Below, piece by piece: positions 6,823 through 16,998 of a stretch of 64,000 bases of DNA (positions are counted from its first letter, which is position 1; the number at the start of each line of letters is the position of its first letter). The notes under the pieces are model-generated. The model had not been told where the DNA came from, searched no databases, and saw only the letters and a list, made by a program, of their open reading frames with translations. The position numbers and the translations under genes are program-made. This stretch comes from Listeria grayi DSM 20601 (GTDB lineage Bacteria > Bacillota > Bacilli > Lactobacillales > Listeriaceae). The stretch lies in the NCBI RefSeq assembly GCF_000148995.1, contig NZ_GL538353.1, forward strand, positions 496,001 to 560,000, read 5' to 3'.

Positions 6823-6835
6823 GAGAGTGATAAAG

Positions 6836-7078
6836 ATGGAAAAAATAAATTGGGTAGAATTTAAAAAAGGTATCGAAGAGAATGAAGAAGAGATTTCTTT
6901 TTATTTTCATGATAATGAATGGTGGATAAGTCGCTTATACGGAGAGCCTAGAAGTTTTTTGCTTACCAGGTCAAAGGATTCTTATACGCAACGGTTTGAA
7001 ACAGCGGAGGAACTATTTACACGTGGGGAAATTGAAGGTAAAACTATTACTGATAGAAGAGAAGAGCTATATTGGTAA
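6836..7078 (+). CDS. Putative orphan immunity protein 3
   Basis: 80 residues, acidic, paralogous to the gene at 5652: shared NEWWISR, SFLLT, YTQRFETAEEL and a terminal IEGK...W block. A GTG at 6827 is in frame, but it abuts AGGAG (6821-6825); ATG 6836 with ten-base spacing is preferred and lines up with the paralogue's start. A vestigial toxin tail precedes it, so it may be an orphan immunity gene guarding against relatives' toxins. The 3' flank (CCTCGCTGGAATAGT.AGG) also repeats sequence found after 5888. Confidence 0.55.
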   Translation: MEKINWVEFKKGIEENEEEISFYFHDNEWWISRLYGEPRSFLLTRSKDSYTQRFETAEELFTRGEIEGKTITDRREELYW

Positions 7079-7127
7079 ACAAACCTCGCTGGAATAGTTA
7101 GGATTATTTCAGTTCCTTATATTATAA

Positions 7128-7336
7128 TAGTTTTCAATTTTGCCCACTAATCTAAAAGAATTCTATGAAATGTAACGGAACATTGTTTTGCTTTCAACAG
7201 CTAGATAAGTTGGTTTAAAAGGGAAACGAAAATATGTAAAAGCCCATAAATAGCATAATAAACGAGCGGCATGATCTAAGAAAAACTTACAAATAACCTA
7301 ACACCAAAAAAAAGCGGCCACAACGACCGCTTTTTT
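7128..7336. repeat. Imperfect direct repeat, copy 2 (abuts the permease terminator)
   Basis: Counterpart of 6541-6747. It ends in the bidirectional terminator shared with the permease gene, so the chromosomal permease 3' flank appears to be the template for the repeat. It may mark the right end of the integrated element. Confidence 0.55.
7309..7336. terminator. Bidirectional terminator beside the permease gene
   Basis: AAAGCGG and CCGCTTT arms flanked by A-run and T-run on both sides; it serves the permease on the minus strand. Confidence 0.8.
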
Positions 7337-7341
7337 ATTTA

Positions 7342-8739
7342 TCATTTCTCATTCAATTTCGAATGTTTCCTAGAATAAAGGAAATAAAGTGCCAATCCAA
7401 CAACTAGCCAAATCGCAAAACGTTCCCATGTTAGCGGGTTTAGATTAATGATCAAGAACAGACAGAAACCAATTGCCAAAATAGGCACGAGTGGAACGAG
7501 CGGTGTGCGGAATGCTCGCGGAAGATCCGGCTGTGTCTTGCGAAGTACCAAGATGGAGAAAGAGACAAGTACGAATGCGCTTAGTGTTCCGATATTAACG
7601 AGTTCTGCCAATTCATCTAATGGAATAAGCGAACCTAAAATCGCGGCGATGAGGCCGAATACCCAAGTGGCGATGAATGGTGTATTGTATTTTTTGCTTA
7701 CTTTTGAAAAAATCGGTGGGACTAAGCCATCTCGCGACATTGCAAAAGTGATTCTTGTTTGGCCATAAAGCATGACGATCATAACTGTTGTCATTCCGAG
7801 AATCGCACCAACATCGATGATCCCAGAAATCCAATTTTGACCGGCAATTTTTAAGACAGCGGACACGGGGTGATCAATGTAGGGAGCGAAGTTTTTATAT
7901 GGAACGACTCCTGTCATGATACCAGTGACCACCACGTATAAAACCGTACATATTCCTAGTGATATCAAGATCCCTTTCGGAAGTGTTTTTGACGGGTTGA
8001 CCGTTTCTTCTGCGCTGGAAGCAATGGCATCAAAACCGATAAAGGCAAAGAAAACTGTCGCTGCTGCGGTAAAGACGCCGCTAAAACCAAATGGCAAGAA
8101 CGGTGTCCAATTAGAAGGTTTTACATAGAAGATCGCAACAACGATAAATAATAGGACGACGGCTACTTTGACTACTACCATAATATTATTCACGCGTTTC
8201 GTTTCCCGAACACCAATTGAGATCAATGTGGTAACTAAAATAACAATGATAAAAGCAGGGAGGTTAAAATAAGTGCCCCCTTCAGGCGTTGCTCCAGGTG
8301 CGGCTGTCAAAGCATGCGGCAAATGGATACCAAAGCCCGCTAATAAAGATTGGAAATAACCAGACCAGCCGACGGAAACGGTACTAACTGCCAGTAAATA
8401 TTCGAGTAGCAGATCCCAGCCGATAATGAAGGCTACCAATTCTCCGAGAGTAGCGTAAGAATACGTATAAGCAGAGCCGGATGCAGGGACCATGGAGGCA
8501 AATTCGGCATAGCATAGGGCAGCAAATCCACAAGCCAATGCTGCAATAATAAAAGAAATAATAAGTCCCGGCCCAGCTGTTAGTGCGCCAGTCCCTGTCA
8601 AAACAAAGATCCCCGTTCCGATGATCGCTCCAATACCCAACATCGTTAAATCAAATGTTTTTAATTCTTTTCTTAACGAACTTTGATGATTGTTCTGCAT
8701 ATCTACAATACTTTTTTTCCTTAATAATGCGTTTTTCAA
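7342..8739 (-). CDS. APC-family amino acid permease
   Basis: 465 residues with about 12-13 membrane spans. GIGAIIGTGIFVLTG near the N-terminus is the substrate-binding first helix of the amino acid/polyamine/organocation family. The later GFDAIASSAEETVNPSKTLP is characteristic of the cationic-amino-acid-transporter (YfnA/CAT) branch. A GTG at 8748 lies inside the ribosome site AGAGGTG; the TTG at 8739 with seven-base spacing is the better start. Substrate cannot be told. The gene stands alone, with a promoter upstream and a terminator downstream. Confidence 0.85.
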   Translation of the reverse strand: MKNALLRKKSIVDMQNNHQSSLRKELKTFDLTMLGIGAIIGTGIFVLTGTGALTAGPGLIISFIIAALACGFAALCYAEFASMVPASGSAYTYSYATLGELVAFIIGWDLLLEYLLAVSTVSVGWSGYFQSLLAGFGIHLPHALTAAPGATPEGGTYFNLPAFIIVILVTTLISIGVRETKRVNNIMVVVKVAVVLLFIVVAIFYVKPSNWTPFLPFGFSGVFTAAATVFFAFIGFDAIASSAEETVNPSKTLPKGILISLGICTVLYVVVTGIMTGVVPYKNFAPYIDHPVSAVLKIAGQNWISGIIDVGAILGMTTVMIVMLYGQTRITFAMSRDGLVPPIFSKVSKKYNTPFIATWVFGLIAAILGSLIPLDELAELVNIGTLSAFVLVSFSILVLRKTQPDLPRAFRTPLVPLVPILAIGFCLFLIINLNPLTWERFAIWLVVGLALYFLYSRKHSKLNEK

Positions 8740-8761
8740 TTTGCTCACCTCTTTTTTCTAT

Positions 8762-8790
8762 ATTTTATCAGAATATTTTGTATTTGTACA
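8762..8790 (-). promoter_or_regulatory. Probable promoter of the permease gene
   Basis: Minus strand TGTACA, 17-base spacer, TAAAAT, about 20 bases before the ribosome site. Confidence 0.5.
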
Positions 8791-8878
8791 CGTATCATAG
8801 AATGTTATATCTTGAGAAAGGATACAAAAAGGCGCTAAAACCTGGATCATCAATAGTCATTTTAATACGGTGGAGATT

Positions 8879-9361
8879 TTATTGTCCCACTTGGCGAAGC
8901 GCATATAGATAAATCGCTTCGCCATCTTCTATTTCTAAAAAACGGTACCCTAGCTTCTTGATCAATTCAATAGAAGCTGTATTGTCTTCGGCGATCCCGG
9001 CTTTGATCGTCTCGAAACCTTGGGTAGCTAAATAATCCATTGCCCCTAGCACGGCTTCTGATGCATAGCCTTGTCTCGCATGATCGGGATGGATCGTATA
9101 ACCCAGCCAAACCGATTTTCCTTCCGTCTGCAAGTACAGGTCGCCAATCAATCTATCCGCTTTTTGGGAAATAATAGCCAACTGAACTCCGGTTTTTAAA
9201 TCAGCAGGCTTTAAAAGCGCTTGCTCATATTCGGATTGGGTCAACCCTTTGAATCCTTGATGCTGCATCCATACGTCGTTATTTCGATAACTGATAAAAC
9301 GCGCCATGTCACTTTGCTGAAAAGGGCGGATCAAGCAGCGTTCTGTTTTGAGCTGGATCAT
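8879..9361 (-). CDS. GNAT-family N-acetyltransferase (RimJ/RimL-like)
   Basis: 160 residues. The N-terminal LKTERCLIRPFQQSDM is typical of the RimJ/RimL branch. The acetyl-CoA loop is seen as HPDHARQGYASEAV, followed by DNTASIELIKKLGYR. The substrate is unknown; small molecules or protein N-termini are possible. AGGAGG lies 7 bases before the ATG. It is separated from mscL by a terminator and is probably monocistronic. Confidence 0.8.
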   Translation of the reverse strand: MIQLKTERCLIRPFQQSDMARFISYRNNDVWMQHQGFKGLTQSEYEQALLKPADLKTGVQLAIISQKADRLIGDLYLQTEGKSVWLGYTIHPDHARQGYASEAVLGAMDYLATQGFETIKAGIAEDNTASIELIKKLGYRFLEIEDGEAIYLYALRQVGQ

Positions 9362-9383
9362 TTTTTTCCTCCTTATTTTAAAT

Positions 9384-9416
9384 AATAAAAACCTCTGAAC
9401 GATGTCTGTCCAGAGG
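9384..9416 (-). terminator. Terminator of mscL
   Basis: Minus-strand GCCTCTG and CAGAGG arms followed by TTTTTATT. Confidence 0.8.
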
Positions 9417-9430
9417 CTTCTACAACCATG

Positions 9431-9817
9431 TTATTGTTGATTTTGATTTCTAAGTAAATTGCGGATCTCTTCTAAGTATTGCTCGGAAACGGTTGGTTCC
9501 GGTTCTGGCTCCTCCGTTTTTTTGCGAGAGAGCGTATTGATCAATTTGATAAAGAGGAAGATTGCAAAAGCAATGATGACAAAATCCACGATGGACTGAA
9601 TAAAGGCACCATATTTTATAACAGCATCACCCACTGTGAAAGATAGCTTAGAGAAGTCAAGACCACCTAAGATCAATCCCACTAACGGCATAATAATGTA
9701 ATCTACTAATGAACTGACGATTTTACCAAAAGCTGCTCCAATAACGACCCCAACGGCTAAGTCAAGGACATTTCCCCGAAGTGCAAAAATTTTAAACTCT
9801 GCGATAAAGTTTTTCAT
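9431..9817 (-). CDS. mscL: Large-conductance mechanosensitive channel
   Basis: 128 residues. [20 protein letters not shown] and the pore-lining helix [14 protein letters not shown] identify MscL. A second span lies at about residues 70-95, and a charged C-terminal bundle ends the protein. The homopentamer opens under membrane tension and releases solutes during osmotic downshock. GGGGGTGAG precedes the ATG. Length is normal for the family. Confidence 0.95.
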   Translation of the reverse strand: MKNFIAEFKIFALRGNVLDLAVGVVIGAAFGKIVSSLVDYIIMPLVGLILGGLDFSKLSFTVGDAVIKYGAFIQSIVDFVIIAFAIFLFIKLINTLSRKKTEEPEPEPTVSEQYLEEIRNLLRNQNQQ

Positions 9818-9967
9818 TATCTCACCCCCTAATGCTTATAAGTATAAAGGAATTTACAAAGTTAGGAAAGAAATAAATCATGAAAAAAGAAGCAAATTCT
9901 TTTCATCTATGAGAAGTCATGCTATTTTTAAGGAAGAAGAAAAAAGGAAAGTAGGAAAGAGCGTATC

Positions 9968-11572
9968 ATGAAATTAAGGAAAGTCTTCTTTATTTGCATA
10001 CTGGCAATTATCAGTTTAGGGATGATCATCCCCATAAATGCTTCTGCGCACGCCTATTTGCAGAATTCTAATCCAAAAGACCAATCCCATATTCAAAAGG
10101 CACCAAAGCAAGTACGGCTTGTTTTTGATGAAATGATCCAAGCAGATTTTCCTAGTATTCAAGTGACGGGGTCAGACGGGAAAAAAGTTTCTGTTGGGAA
10201 AACGCGTGTCAGCAAAGAAAACGATCATGTGGTGGAAGTTGGTTTAAAGTCAAATCTAAAGCCGGACGTATACACAGCGAGTTGGCGCGTTGTTTCAGCA
10301 GATGGGCATCCTGTACAAGGACAGATCGCCTTTAAACTCGGGAAAACAAATCAAGCATTTCAGCAAGCAGACACGGGAAGTAATACTAGTCAGACGGTCG
10401 TAAGCTCCTTGCAGAAAATTATTTTGTACATAGGGTTTTCTTTGTTTGCGGGCACACTCCTTTTTGCTTTCTGGATTTTTCGGAAGGAAGAGGAAATGCC
10501 GGGCGAGGTGCGCCGTGCATGGCATCGACTGCATATAGGCGCTTGGCTGTTTACGGGTGTAGCACTTCTTTTGAATATCCCGATCCAACTTCTGATCATT
10601 GCCGGGCAACTTGATTGGCGCTCTGCACAAGAAATTTTTTGGAATAACGCGACTGGTCATCTTTTGTTGATTCAGTTGGTCTTGTGGGTGCTCCTTGGGG
10701 GAGCAGTATATGTGCAAAAAATGCGGAAACGCTATCTAGTTATGATTCTAGAAGCGATTTTACTAACTGGACTGCTAATAACAAAAGCAATGATGGGGCA
10801 TTCGGCGGCTGCTTCTGACAAAGTCGTCGCGATTGCAGCAAATTTCTTGCATCTTGCAGCAGCAAGCAGTTGGGTGGGGTTGATGCTCGTTATGCTGATC
10901 GCCTTATGGAAATACCCTGCTAAAAAAGAGAAGTGGGAGCGTTTTTCTCCAATTGGCGTTATTGGCGTTGCCGGAATATTGATGAGCGGCTTATTGCTAG
11001 CGGTCATGGATCTTGGCGGCATCGGCAATTTATTTCACACCACTTATGGGCTGCTGATCGTGATAAAGATCGGTCTGTTCCTATTAATGGGAGGAATCGG
11101 TTTAGCACATTATCTACTTATCCATATGGCGAACAAACAGCTTCCGCTTAAAACGATCATAGTCGAGTATGGGATCGGCATCGCGGTATTGATCGTCGCT
11201 GGATTTTTGACTAACACGCAAACACCGCCGCCTGCCGCGCCGGAAGCATTCAATCAAACGATCGTGGCGAAAGCATCAACGACGAAAATCAATTTGCAAG
11301 TATTGCCAAAAGTAGTAGGCGAAAATCAATTTGTGGTCAGCTTTTTAAAAAATGATGGTTCTACGCGCACAGACTTCCAGCAAGTTTCACTGACTGCTGT
11401 GAATAAAAAGACGAAACAGCAAGTTACTTTTCAAGCTAAAAGGGAAAAGTCGTTTTACACAGCTAGCGGTCTTTACTTAAACCAAACAGGAAATTGGGAA
11501 ATAAAAGTTCACGCACTGACGAAAGATTTTCAAAATGTCGATCAGACATTTACTTTTTCGATCACTCAATAA
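9968..11572 (+). CDS. Copper transport protein, CopC-CopD fusion (YcnJ-like) with YtkA-type tail
   Basis: 534 residues. After a signal peptide, mature residues start near AHAYLQNSNP, so an N-terminal His is exposed; with the SADGHPVQG motif near residue 115 this is the CopC copper-binding domain. A polytopic CopD domain (about 150-415, eight or so spans) follows, and an extracellular beta domain of YtkA type (about 425-534) ends the protein. YcnJ proteins are implicated in copper uptake. The next gene is ycnI, 15 bases away, as in Bacillus subtilis. No CsoR or YcnK regulator gene is present beside it. Confidence 0.85.
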   Translation: MKLRKVFFICILAIISLGMIIPINASAHAYLQNSNPKDQSHIQKAPKQVRLVFDEMIQADFPSIQVTGSDGKKVSVGKTRVSKENDHVVEVGLKSNLKPDVYTASWRVVSADGHPVQGQIAFKLGKTNQAFQQADTGSNTSQTVVSSLQKIILYIGFSLFAGTLLFAFWIFRKEEEMPGEVRRAWHRLHIGAWLFTGVALLLNIPIQLLIIAGQLDWRSAQEIFWNNATGHLLLIQLVLWVLLGGAVYVQKMRKRYLVMILEAILLTGLLITKAMMGHSAAASDKVVAIAANFLHLAAASSWVGLMLVMLIALWKYPAKKEKWERFSPIGVIGVAGILMSGLLLAVMDLGGIGNLFHTTYGLLIVIKIGLFLLMGGIGLAHYLLIHMANKQLPLKTIIVEYGIGIAVLIVAGFLTNTQTPPPAAPEAFNQTIVAKASTTKINLQVLPKVVGENQFVVSFLKNDGSTRTDFQQVSLTAVNKKTKQQVTFQAKREKSFYTASGLYLNQTGNWEIKVHALTKDFQNVDQTFTFSITQ

Positions 11573-11587
11573 AAGGAGAAATAATAA

Positions 11588-12208
11588 ATGAAAAAACACG
11601 TATTAGGTTTTATCTTGATGGTAGGATTGATCATCGGTTTGCCAATAGTTGCTAGTGCGCACGTAACAGTCCTGCCGGCTACAAGTGCGACAGGCGCTTA
11701 TGAAACTTACACAGTCAAAGTTCCAGTTGAAAAGGACAGCAATACAACGAAAGTAGTGGTCAAGCTTCCGGCGGGAGTGTCATTCAGTTCGTATGAACCG
11801 GTGGCAGGCTGGAAAACGACATTTTCCAAACAAGCAAAGACAATCACATGGCAGGCCCAAAACGGCGGAATCAAGGCGGGACAATTTATGCGCTTCACAT
11901 TCAGTGCTAAGAACCCGGATAAAGAAACATCGATTCCATGGAACGCCTATCAATATTACCAAGATGGTTCGATCGTGGAATGGACTGGCGGAGCAGATGC
12001 AGATACTCCGCATGCTATAACGAAGATCGTAAAAGATGTAGATAACGGCACGGCGGCCGACAGTCACGGGAAAACATTAACACAGAAAAAGGCTACAGAA
12101 ACGGCTGCACCAGCTGATAACAATTCATGGCTTATATGGATCACATTGGCAGCAAGCGTGATCGCGATCGTCATCAGTATCATCGCGATTGTGAGCAAAA
12201 GAAAATAA
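11588..12208 (+). CDS. ycnI: YcnI-family copper-binding protein (DUF1775), membrane-anchored
   Basis: 206 residues. Signal peptide ending ...VASA, then mature His at the new N-terminus (HVTVLPATS). A cupredoxin-like domain carries FSSYEPVAGWKTTF and WNAYQYY..GSIVEWTG segments with conserved Trp, Glu and Asp. One C-terminal span (about residues 178-200) ends in KRK. Family members bind Cu(II) through an N-terminal histidine brace. AAAGGAG precedes the ATG, and the gene shares a transcript with the CopC/CopD gene. Confidence 0.85.
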   Translation: MKKHVLGFILMVGLIIGLPIVASAHVTVLPATSATGAYETYTVKVPVEKDSNTTKVVVKLPAGVSFSSYEPVAGWKTTFSKQAKTITWQAQNGGIKAGQFMRFTFSAKNPDKETSIPWNAYQYYQDGSIVEWTGGADADTPHAITKIVKDVDNGTAADSHGKTLTQKKATETAAPADNNSWLIWITLAASVIAIVISIIAIVSKRK

Positions 12209-12220
12209 TTTTTTAAGTGA

Positions 12221-12273
12221 AACTTCTTTTAGATGACAAAGCGACATGCTTTGTTTACCTGAAAGAAGTTTTT
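12221..12273 (+). terminator. Terminator of the copper module
   Basis: AACTTCTTT and AAAGAAGTT outer arms with an inner ACAAAGC/GCTTTGT hairpin, followed by TTTTATTT. Confidence 0.75.
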
Positions 12274-12346
12274 ATTTGTAAAAACGGGTATAAAAGAAAA
12301 ATAACAACTCCTGATACGGCGCAAGACTGATTTAGTCTGGATCTGC

Positions 12347-12375
12347 TTGACTTATTTAATTGGATAAAGTAGTAT
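12347..12375 (+). promoter_or_regulatory. Probable promoter of the ABC exporter operon
   Basis: TTGACT, 17-base spacer, TAGTAT; a TATAAG box overlaps. Confidence 0.6.
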
Positions 12376-12413
12376 AAGTGTTCGTTTGACTTTATGTGAG
12401 GAGGAATACATAC

Positions 12414-14135
12414 ATGCAGATTTTATTTCAGCACTTGAAAAAATACCGATTGCAGACCATTTTATCCATCTTATTTGTAACTATCATGGTCATCTCGCAA
12501 TTGTGGCAGCCGAAATTGTTGCAGCAAGTTCTTGATGCAATCATGAAAGATAAGATGGACCGTATTACGTCGATAGGGATCGTGCTTATCATCGTAGCAG
12601 TTGTCGGTCTGATCGCAGGTATTTTAAACACAATTATTTCTGCTAAAGTAGCACAAGGGGTCGGTGCGGACCTTCGTGAGAGCAGTTTCCGCAGAATCCA
12701 GACATTTTCGTTCAGCAACATCGAGCGCTTTTCAACAGGAAATCTGGTCGTACGGCAAACCAATGATATTACGCAGATCCAAAATCTCGTGATGATGAGT
12801 CTGCAAACACTGACTAGGATCCCGGTCATGTTTATCGGGAGCTTTGTTTTGGCGCTCATAACATTGCCTGCTCTCTGGTGGGTCATTATTTTATTAGTAG
12901 TGCTTGTGGTTCTTATTGTTATGGGAACATTCGGGGCAATGGGGAAACACTTCGCCAAGATCCAGCATTTTCTTGATCGTGTCAATGCGATCGCGAAAGA
13001 AAATCTAGCGGGAATGCGGGTCGTCAAATCCTTTGTCCAAGAAGATAATCAAATCAAGCAATTCACGAATACCAGTGACAAATTGACCCGGCATACGATC
13101 ATTGTCGGAACATTGTTCTCGGTCATGATTCCGGCATTTATGCTCGTTTCCAATTTAGCGATCGTCGTTTCGATCTATTTTGTTGGGGACATGGTAAAAA
13201 GTGATCCGGAAGTAATCGGTGCGATCGCCTCTTTTATGAATTATCTGATGCAAATCATGATGGCGATCATTATCGGTGGTATGATGACAATGTTTGCTTC
13301 ACGTGCCTTTATTTCATTAGGACGTATCAATGAGATCCTGAACACAGAAGCAGATATCAAATACGACGAAAATGCCAAGGATGAAGTACTACCGGGAAGT
13401 GTGGAATTCCGTGATGTCAGCTTCCGTTATGAGAATGATGATCAAGATGCACTTTCACACATTTCCTTTAAAGCAGAAAGCGGTGAGATGATCGGGATCG
13501 TTGGTGCGACAGGCGCTGGGAAATCAACACTCGCTCAAATGATTCCGCGTCTTTATGATCCGACAGAAGGCGAAGTGCTTATCGGCGGCAAAGACTTAAA
13601 AACGGTCAGCAAAAAGACATTACGTCAAACGGTATCGATCGTCCTGCAACGAGCGATCCTGTTTTCCGGGTCGATCTCCGATAATCTGCGCCATGGTAAA
13701 AAAGATGCTTCCATCAGCGATATGGAACAAGCGACAACGATCGCCCAGGCGAAAGAATTTATTGAAAGACAAGATAAGCGCTATGAAGGCATTGTCGAAG
13801 AGCGCGGCGCCAATTTCTCCGGTGGTCAAAAACAGCGACTTTCGATTTCGCGTGGTGTGATCGGGAATCCGAAAATCTTGATCTTGGATGACAGCACCAG
13901 TGCTTTGGATGCTCGCTCCGAAAAATTAGTAAAAGAGGCATTGAACCGAGAATTGAAAGATACAACCACTTTTGTGATCGCACAGAAAATCTCCTCCGTT
14001 ATCAATGCAGATAAAATCCTTGTCCTTGATGCTGGAAAACTTGTCGGCGTCGGCAGTCATAAAGAATTGCTTGAAACCAGCTCGGTTTATCAAGAAATCT
14101 ATGACACACAAAAAGGAAAGGATGCGGTAGAATAA
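12414..14135 (+). CDS. Heterodimeric ABC exporter, subunit with degenerate ATPase site
   Basis: 573 residues from ATG 12414 (GAGGAGG upstream; the in-frame GTG at 12396 overlaps that site). Six membrane spans occupy about residues 1-320, then one nucleotide-binding domain. Walker A is GATGAGKST starting at Gly364, and the signature is [10 protein letters not shown]. Walker B reads LILDDSTS, with Asp where the catalytic Glu should be, and the switch reads IAQK with Gln in place of His. This is the non-hydrolysing half of LmrC/BmrC-type multidrug exporters. The partner follows with a one-base overlap. Confidence 0.9.
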   Translation: MQILFQHLKKYRLQTILSILFVTIMVISQLWQPKLLQQVLDAIMKDKMDRITSIGIVLIIVAVVGLIAGILNTIISAKVAQGVGADLRESSFRRIQTFSFSNIERFSTGNLVVRQTNDITQIQNLVMMSLQTLTRIPVMFIGSFVLALITLPALWWVIILLVVLVVLIVMGTFGAMGKHFAKIQHFLDRVNAIAKENLAGMRVVKSFVQEDNQIKQFTNTSDKLTRHTIIVGTLFSVMIPAFMLVSNLAIVVSIYFVGDMVKSDPEVIGAIASFMNYLMQIMMAIIIGGMMTMFASRAFISLGRINEILNTEADIKYDENAKDEVLPGSVEFRDVSFRYENDDQDALSHISFKAESGEMIGIVGATGAGKSTLAQMIPRLYDPTEGEVLIGGKDLKTVSKKTLRQTVSIVLQRAILFSGSISDNLRHGKKDASISDMEQATTIAQAKEFIERQDKRYEGIVEERGANFSGGQKQRLSISRGVIGNPKILILDDSTSALDARSEKLVKEALNRELKDTTTFVIAQKISSVINADKILVLDAGKLVGVGSHKELLETSSVYQEIYDTQKGKDAVE

Positions 14136-15907
14136 TGAAAGAATTTAAACAGATCAGCCGTTTTTTCTGGTATTATCTTCGGGCATATAAACTGCAACTG
14201 TTTATCATTTTGATAGCCGTAGTCGGCGCCACTTATCTGCAGGTCAAAGCACCGCAGTATATTGGGAAAGCGATCCAAGAGCTGGCTAATTATGCCGTGA
14301 AGCTTTTCCAAACCGGTGTGGATGATAAAAGCGAGTTCCATCATATCTTATGGATGCTACTGCTTTTCTATGTTCTTACTTCCGTGGCGACATTTATCCA
14401 ATCGATTGTTATGACTGGGGTTGCAGGGAAATCGACCAACCGGATGCGGATCGGTTTATTCCGCAAAATGGAGAAACTGTCGATCCGCTTCTTCGATAAG
14501 CATAGTGATGGCGAAATGCTGAGCCGGTTTACAAGTGATATGGATAATATTTCCAATACATTAAACCAAGCTATCGTTCAAGTGCTTTCTAACTTTGCAT
14601 TAATGATCGGAGTCATCATCATGATGTTCAATCAAAATGTGAAGTTGGCGCTGATCACTCTTATCGCTGCGCCATTCGCGATTGTGATCGCAGCACTCAT
14701 CATCCGCAAAGCACGTCGCTATGTGGATCTGCAACAGGACAGTTTAGGCGAATTGAATGCCTATATCGATGAGAAGATCTCCGGACAGAAAGTCGTGATT
14801 ACGAACGGGCTGGAAGAAGAGACGATTGCAGGCTTTACGAAACACAACGAAAAAGTGAAAAATGCTACTTATAAAGGTCAAGTTTATTCCGGGATGTTAT
14901 TCCCAGTTATGCAGGGGATCTCTCTCTTGAATACGGCGATCGTCATTTTCTTCGGTGGCTACCTAGCGCTGAATGGCAGTTTGGAACGAGGAGTCGCACT
15001 TGGCTTAGTAGTAATGTTCGTACAATACTCGCAGCAGTTCTACATGCCACTGACCCAGATCTCTTCTCAATACAACATGCTGCAGCTCGCTATTACAGGC
15101 GCAAGACGTGTCAGTGAAGTTTTTGCAGAACAAAACGAAGTAGAGCGGGAAAATGTCGGCACGATCGGTGAAATTAAAGAACGCGTCGAATTGAAAAACG
15201 TCTCTTTCGGTTATGATAAAGAAACGCCCGTATTGAAAGGCATCGACTTGACCCTTGATAAAGGGAAAATGGTTGCGATCGTCGGGCCGACTGGTTCCGG
15301 AAAAACAACGATCATGAATTTGCTCAATCGCTTTTACAATGTTGATGGCGGAGCGATTCTATTTGATGGAAAAGATATTCGTGATATCGAACTGCATGCG
15401 TTGCGCAAACAGGTAGGGATCGTGCTTCAAGACTCCGTTCTTTTCTCAGGTACGATTCGGGAAAACATCGCTTTCGGAAAACCAGAAGCAACGGAAGAAG
15501 AAGTCATTTCTGCAGCCAAACAAGCGAATATCCATGACTTCATCATTCAGCAAGAAAAAGGATATGACACACAAATCAGCGATGAAAACAGTATTTTCAG
15601 TGTCGGTCAGAAACAGCTTATCAGCATTGCCCGCACGATCTTGACCAATCCAAGTCTGCTGATCCTTGATGAAGCGACAAGTAATGTGGACACAGTAACA
15701 GAAAGTAAGATCCAAAAAGCCATGGATGCTGTTATTTCTGGACGGACCAGTTTTGTGATCGCCCATCGGTTAAAAACGATTTTAGATGCAGATTATATCG
15801 CCGTCTTACATCAAGGCGAGATTATTGAAGAGGGAACGCATGAAAGCCTACTTAAGCAAAAAGGATTTTATGCAGAACTTTATCATAATCAATTTGTTTT
15901 GGAATAA
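14135..15907 (+). CDS. Heterodimeric ABC exporter, catalytic subunit
   Basis: 590 residues, six spans plus an ATPase domain. Walker A is GPTGSGKTT, Walker [13 protein letters not shown] with the catalytic Glu present, and the switch is IAHR with the normal His. Its own signature is altered to FSVGQKQ. The hydrolytic site is therefore built from this subunit's Walker motifs and the partner's intact FSGGQ, the standard asymmetry of LmrCD/BmrCD/TM287-288. The exported substrate is unknown; drugs or lipids are usual. It ends at a strong bidirectional terminator. Confidence 0.9.
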   Translation: MKEFKQISRFFWYYLRAYKLQLFIILIAVVGATYLQVKAPQYIGKAIQELANYAVKLFQTGVDDKSEFHHILWMLLLFYVLTSVATFIQSIVMTGVAGKSTNRMRIGLFRKMEKLSIRFFDKHSDGEMLSRFTSDMDNISNTLNQAIVQVLSNFALMIGVIIMMFNQNVKLALITLIAAPFAIVIAALIIRKARRYVDLQQDSLGELNAYIDEKISGQKVVITNGLEEETIAGFTKHNEKVKNATYKGQVYSGMLFPVMQGISLLNTAIVIFFGGYLALNGSLERGVALGLVVMFVQYSQQFYMPLTQISSQYNMLQLAITGARRVSEVFAEQNEVERENVGTIGEIKERVELKNVSFGYDKETPVLKGIDLTLDKGKMVAIVGPTGSGKTTIMNLLNRFYNVDGGAILFDGKDIRDIELHALRKQVGIVLQDSVLFSGTIRENIAFGKPEATEEEVISAAKQANIHDFIIQQEKGYDTQISDENSIFSVGQKQLISIARTILTNPSLLILDEATSNVDTVTESKIQKAMDAVISGRTSFVIAHRLKTILDADYIAVLHQGEIIEEGTHESLLKQKGFYAELYHNQFVLE

Positions 15908-15908
15908 C

Positions 15909-15943
15909 AAAAAGCCCACTCCTGAGATGGAGTGGGCTTTTTT
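15909..15943. terminator. Bidirectional terminator between ABC exporter and ctaA
   Basis: AAAGCCCACTCC pairs perfectly with GGAGTGGGCTTT, with A and T runs outside. Confidence 0.9.
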
Positions 15944-15947
15944 ACGT

Positions 15948-16865
15948 TCAGCGGATCCGCAAGCGATTGCGTTTGCTTCGCGTTGCAAGCATGCATAAGT
16001 AAATAAACAAGGCGAACAGCAATGTAATGATCAAGCTGTGGCATAAGGAAATATAAAGATTGACACCTGTATAAACGGTTAATATACCAGTTGCAGCCTG
16101 AAGCACTACGAAAGTGATTGCAAGTCCCATGCTGAATGTAAGCACGCGATAATGTGAATAATGTCTGAAAACGATCCAGGCAATATAGAAGACCCAAATA
16201 ATCAATAGTAGTGCGGCAAAGCGATGTAGGTATTGAACGTAATCCTGTACGGAAGAAGGAAATACGATCCCGCCTTTTTTGAAAGGCCAAACTGGCAAGG
16301 CAAGACTGGCTTTTTCATGACGGACCAAAGCACCTGTATAAATGGTAATATACGTATACAGTGTCACTAAATAAAAATGGATTCGTAATTTCGTATCCAT
16401 TACGAGATTGCGGGCATCAAATTTGCGGTCGACTTCAAAGATCATCAGACACAAGAGCACGATCGCGGCATAACAGATCACAGAGATACCGAAGTGGAGC
16501 GCCATAATATAAGGATTTTGTCCCCAGATCACGGCTGCAGCTCCCATGAAAGCCTGCAAAATCAAGAAAAGAACTGCAACGATGGCAAATGGTTTTGCTT
16601 CGCGGCGGTCTTTGATATAGATCCAAGAACAGATTGCTAGAACGAGTACAAAAATAGTGCTGACTCCTGTCGTCATTCGGTGCATGACCTCAATGATCTT
16701 TTGCGGGGTGACGTCTGTCAAGCGGACAAATTGACCATTACACAGTGGCCAAGTATTTCCGCAGCCATCAGCCGAACCGGTTTTTGTTACGAGCGCTCCG
16801 CCAAACACAACGAATGTCATACATAAAATCGTCAGTACCGACCATACCTTTAGGAATTTTCTCAT
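15948..16865 (-). CDS. ctaA: Heme A synthase
   Basis: 305 residues with eight spans. The Cys pair in DGCGNTWPLCNG, the E-V-M-H-R-M-T motif and later histidines (LHFGIS, YLHRFA, LCHSLI) are the heme ligands of the COX15/CtaA family. It oxidises the methyl of heme O to the formyl of heme A for aa3-type terminal oxidases. It is divergent from ctaB, as in Bacillus and Listeria. The AAGGAG site lies 13 bases before the ATG, a little far. Confidence 0.93.
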   Translation of the reverse strand: MRKFLKVWSVLTILCMTFVVFGGALVTKTGSADGCGNTWPLCNGQFVRLTDVTPQKIIEVMHRMTTGVSTIFVLVLAICSWIYIKDRREAKPFAIVAVLFLILQAFMGAAAVIWGQNPYIMALHFGISVICYAAIVLLCLMIFEVDRKFDARNLVMDTKLRIHFYLVTLYTYITIYTGALVRHEKASLALPVWPFKKGGIVFPSSVQDYVQYLHRFAALLLIIWVFYIAWIVFRHYSHYRVLTFSMGLAITFVVLQAATGILTVYTGVNLYISLCHSLIITLLFALFIYLCMLATRSKRNRLRIR

Positions 16866-16998
16866 CAGTTAGTTATCTCTCCTTTAAAGATGGATGCTTG
16901 CTGAACAAATGAATAATGTAACAAACACATTATTTTAATTGTAGCTTGTTTTAAAATAGAAGTAAAGGAGAACAAAATGGAAAAAACAAGCCAATTGA

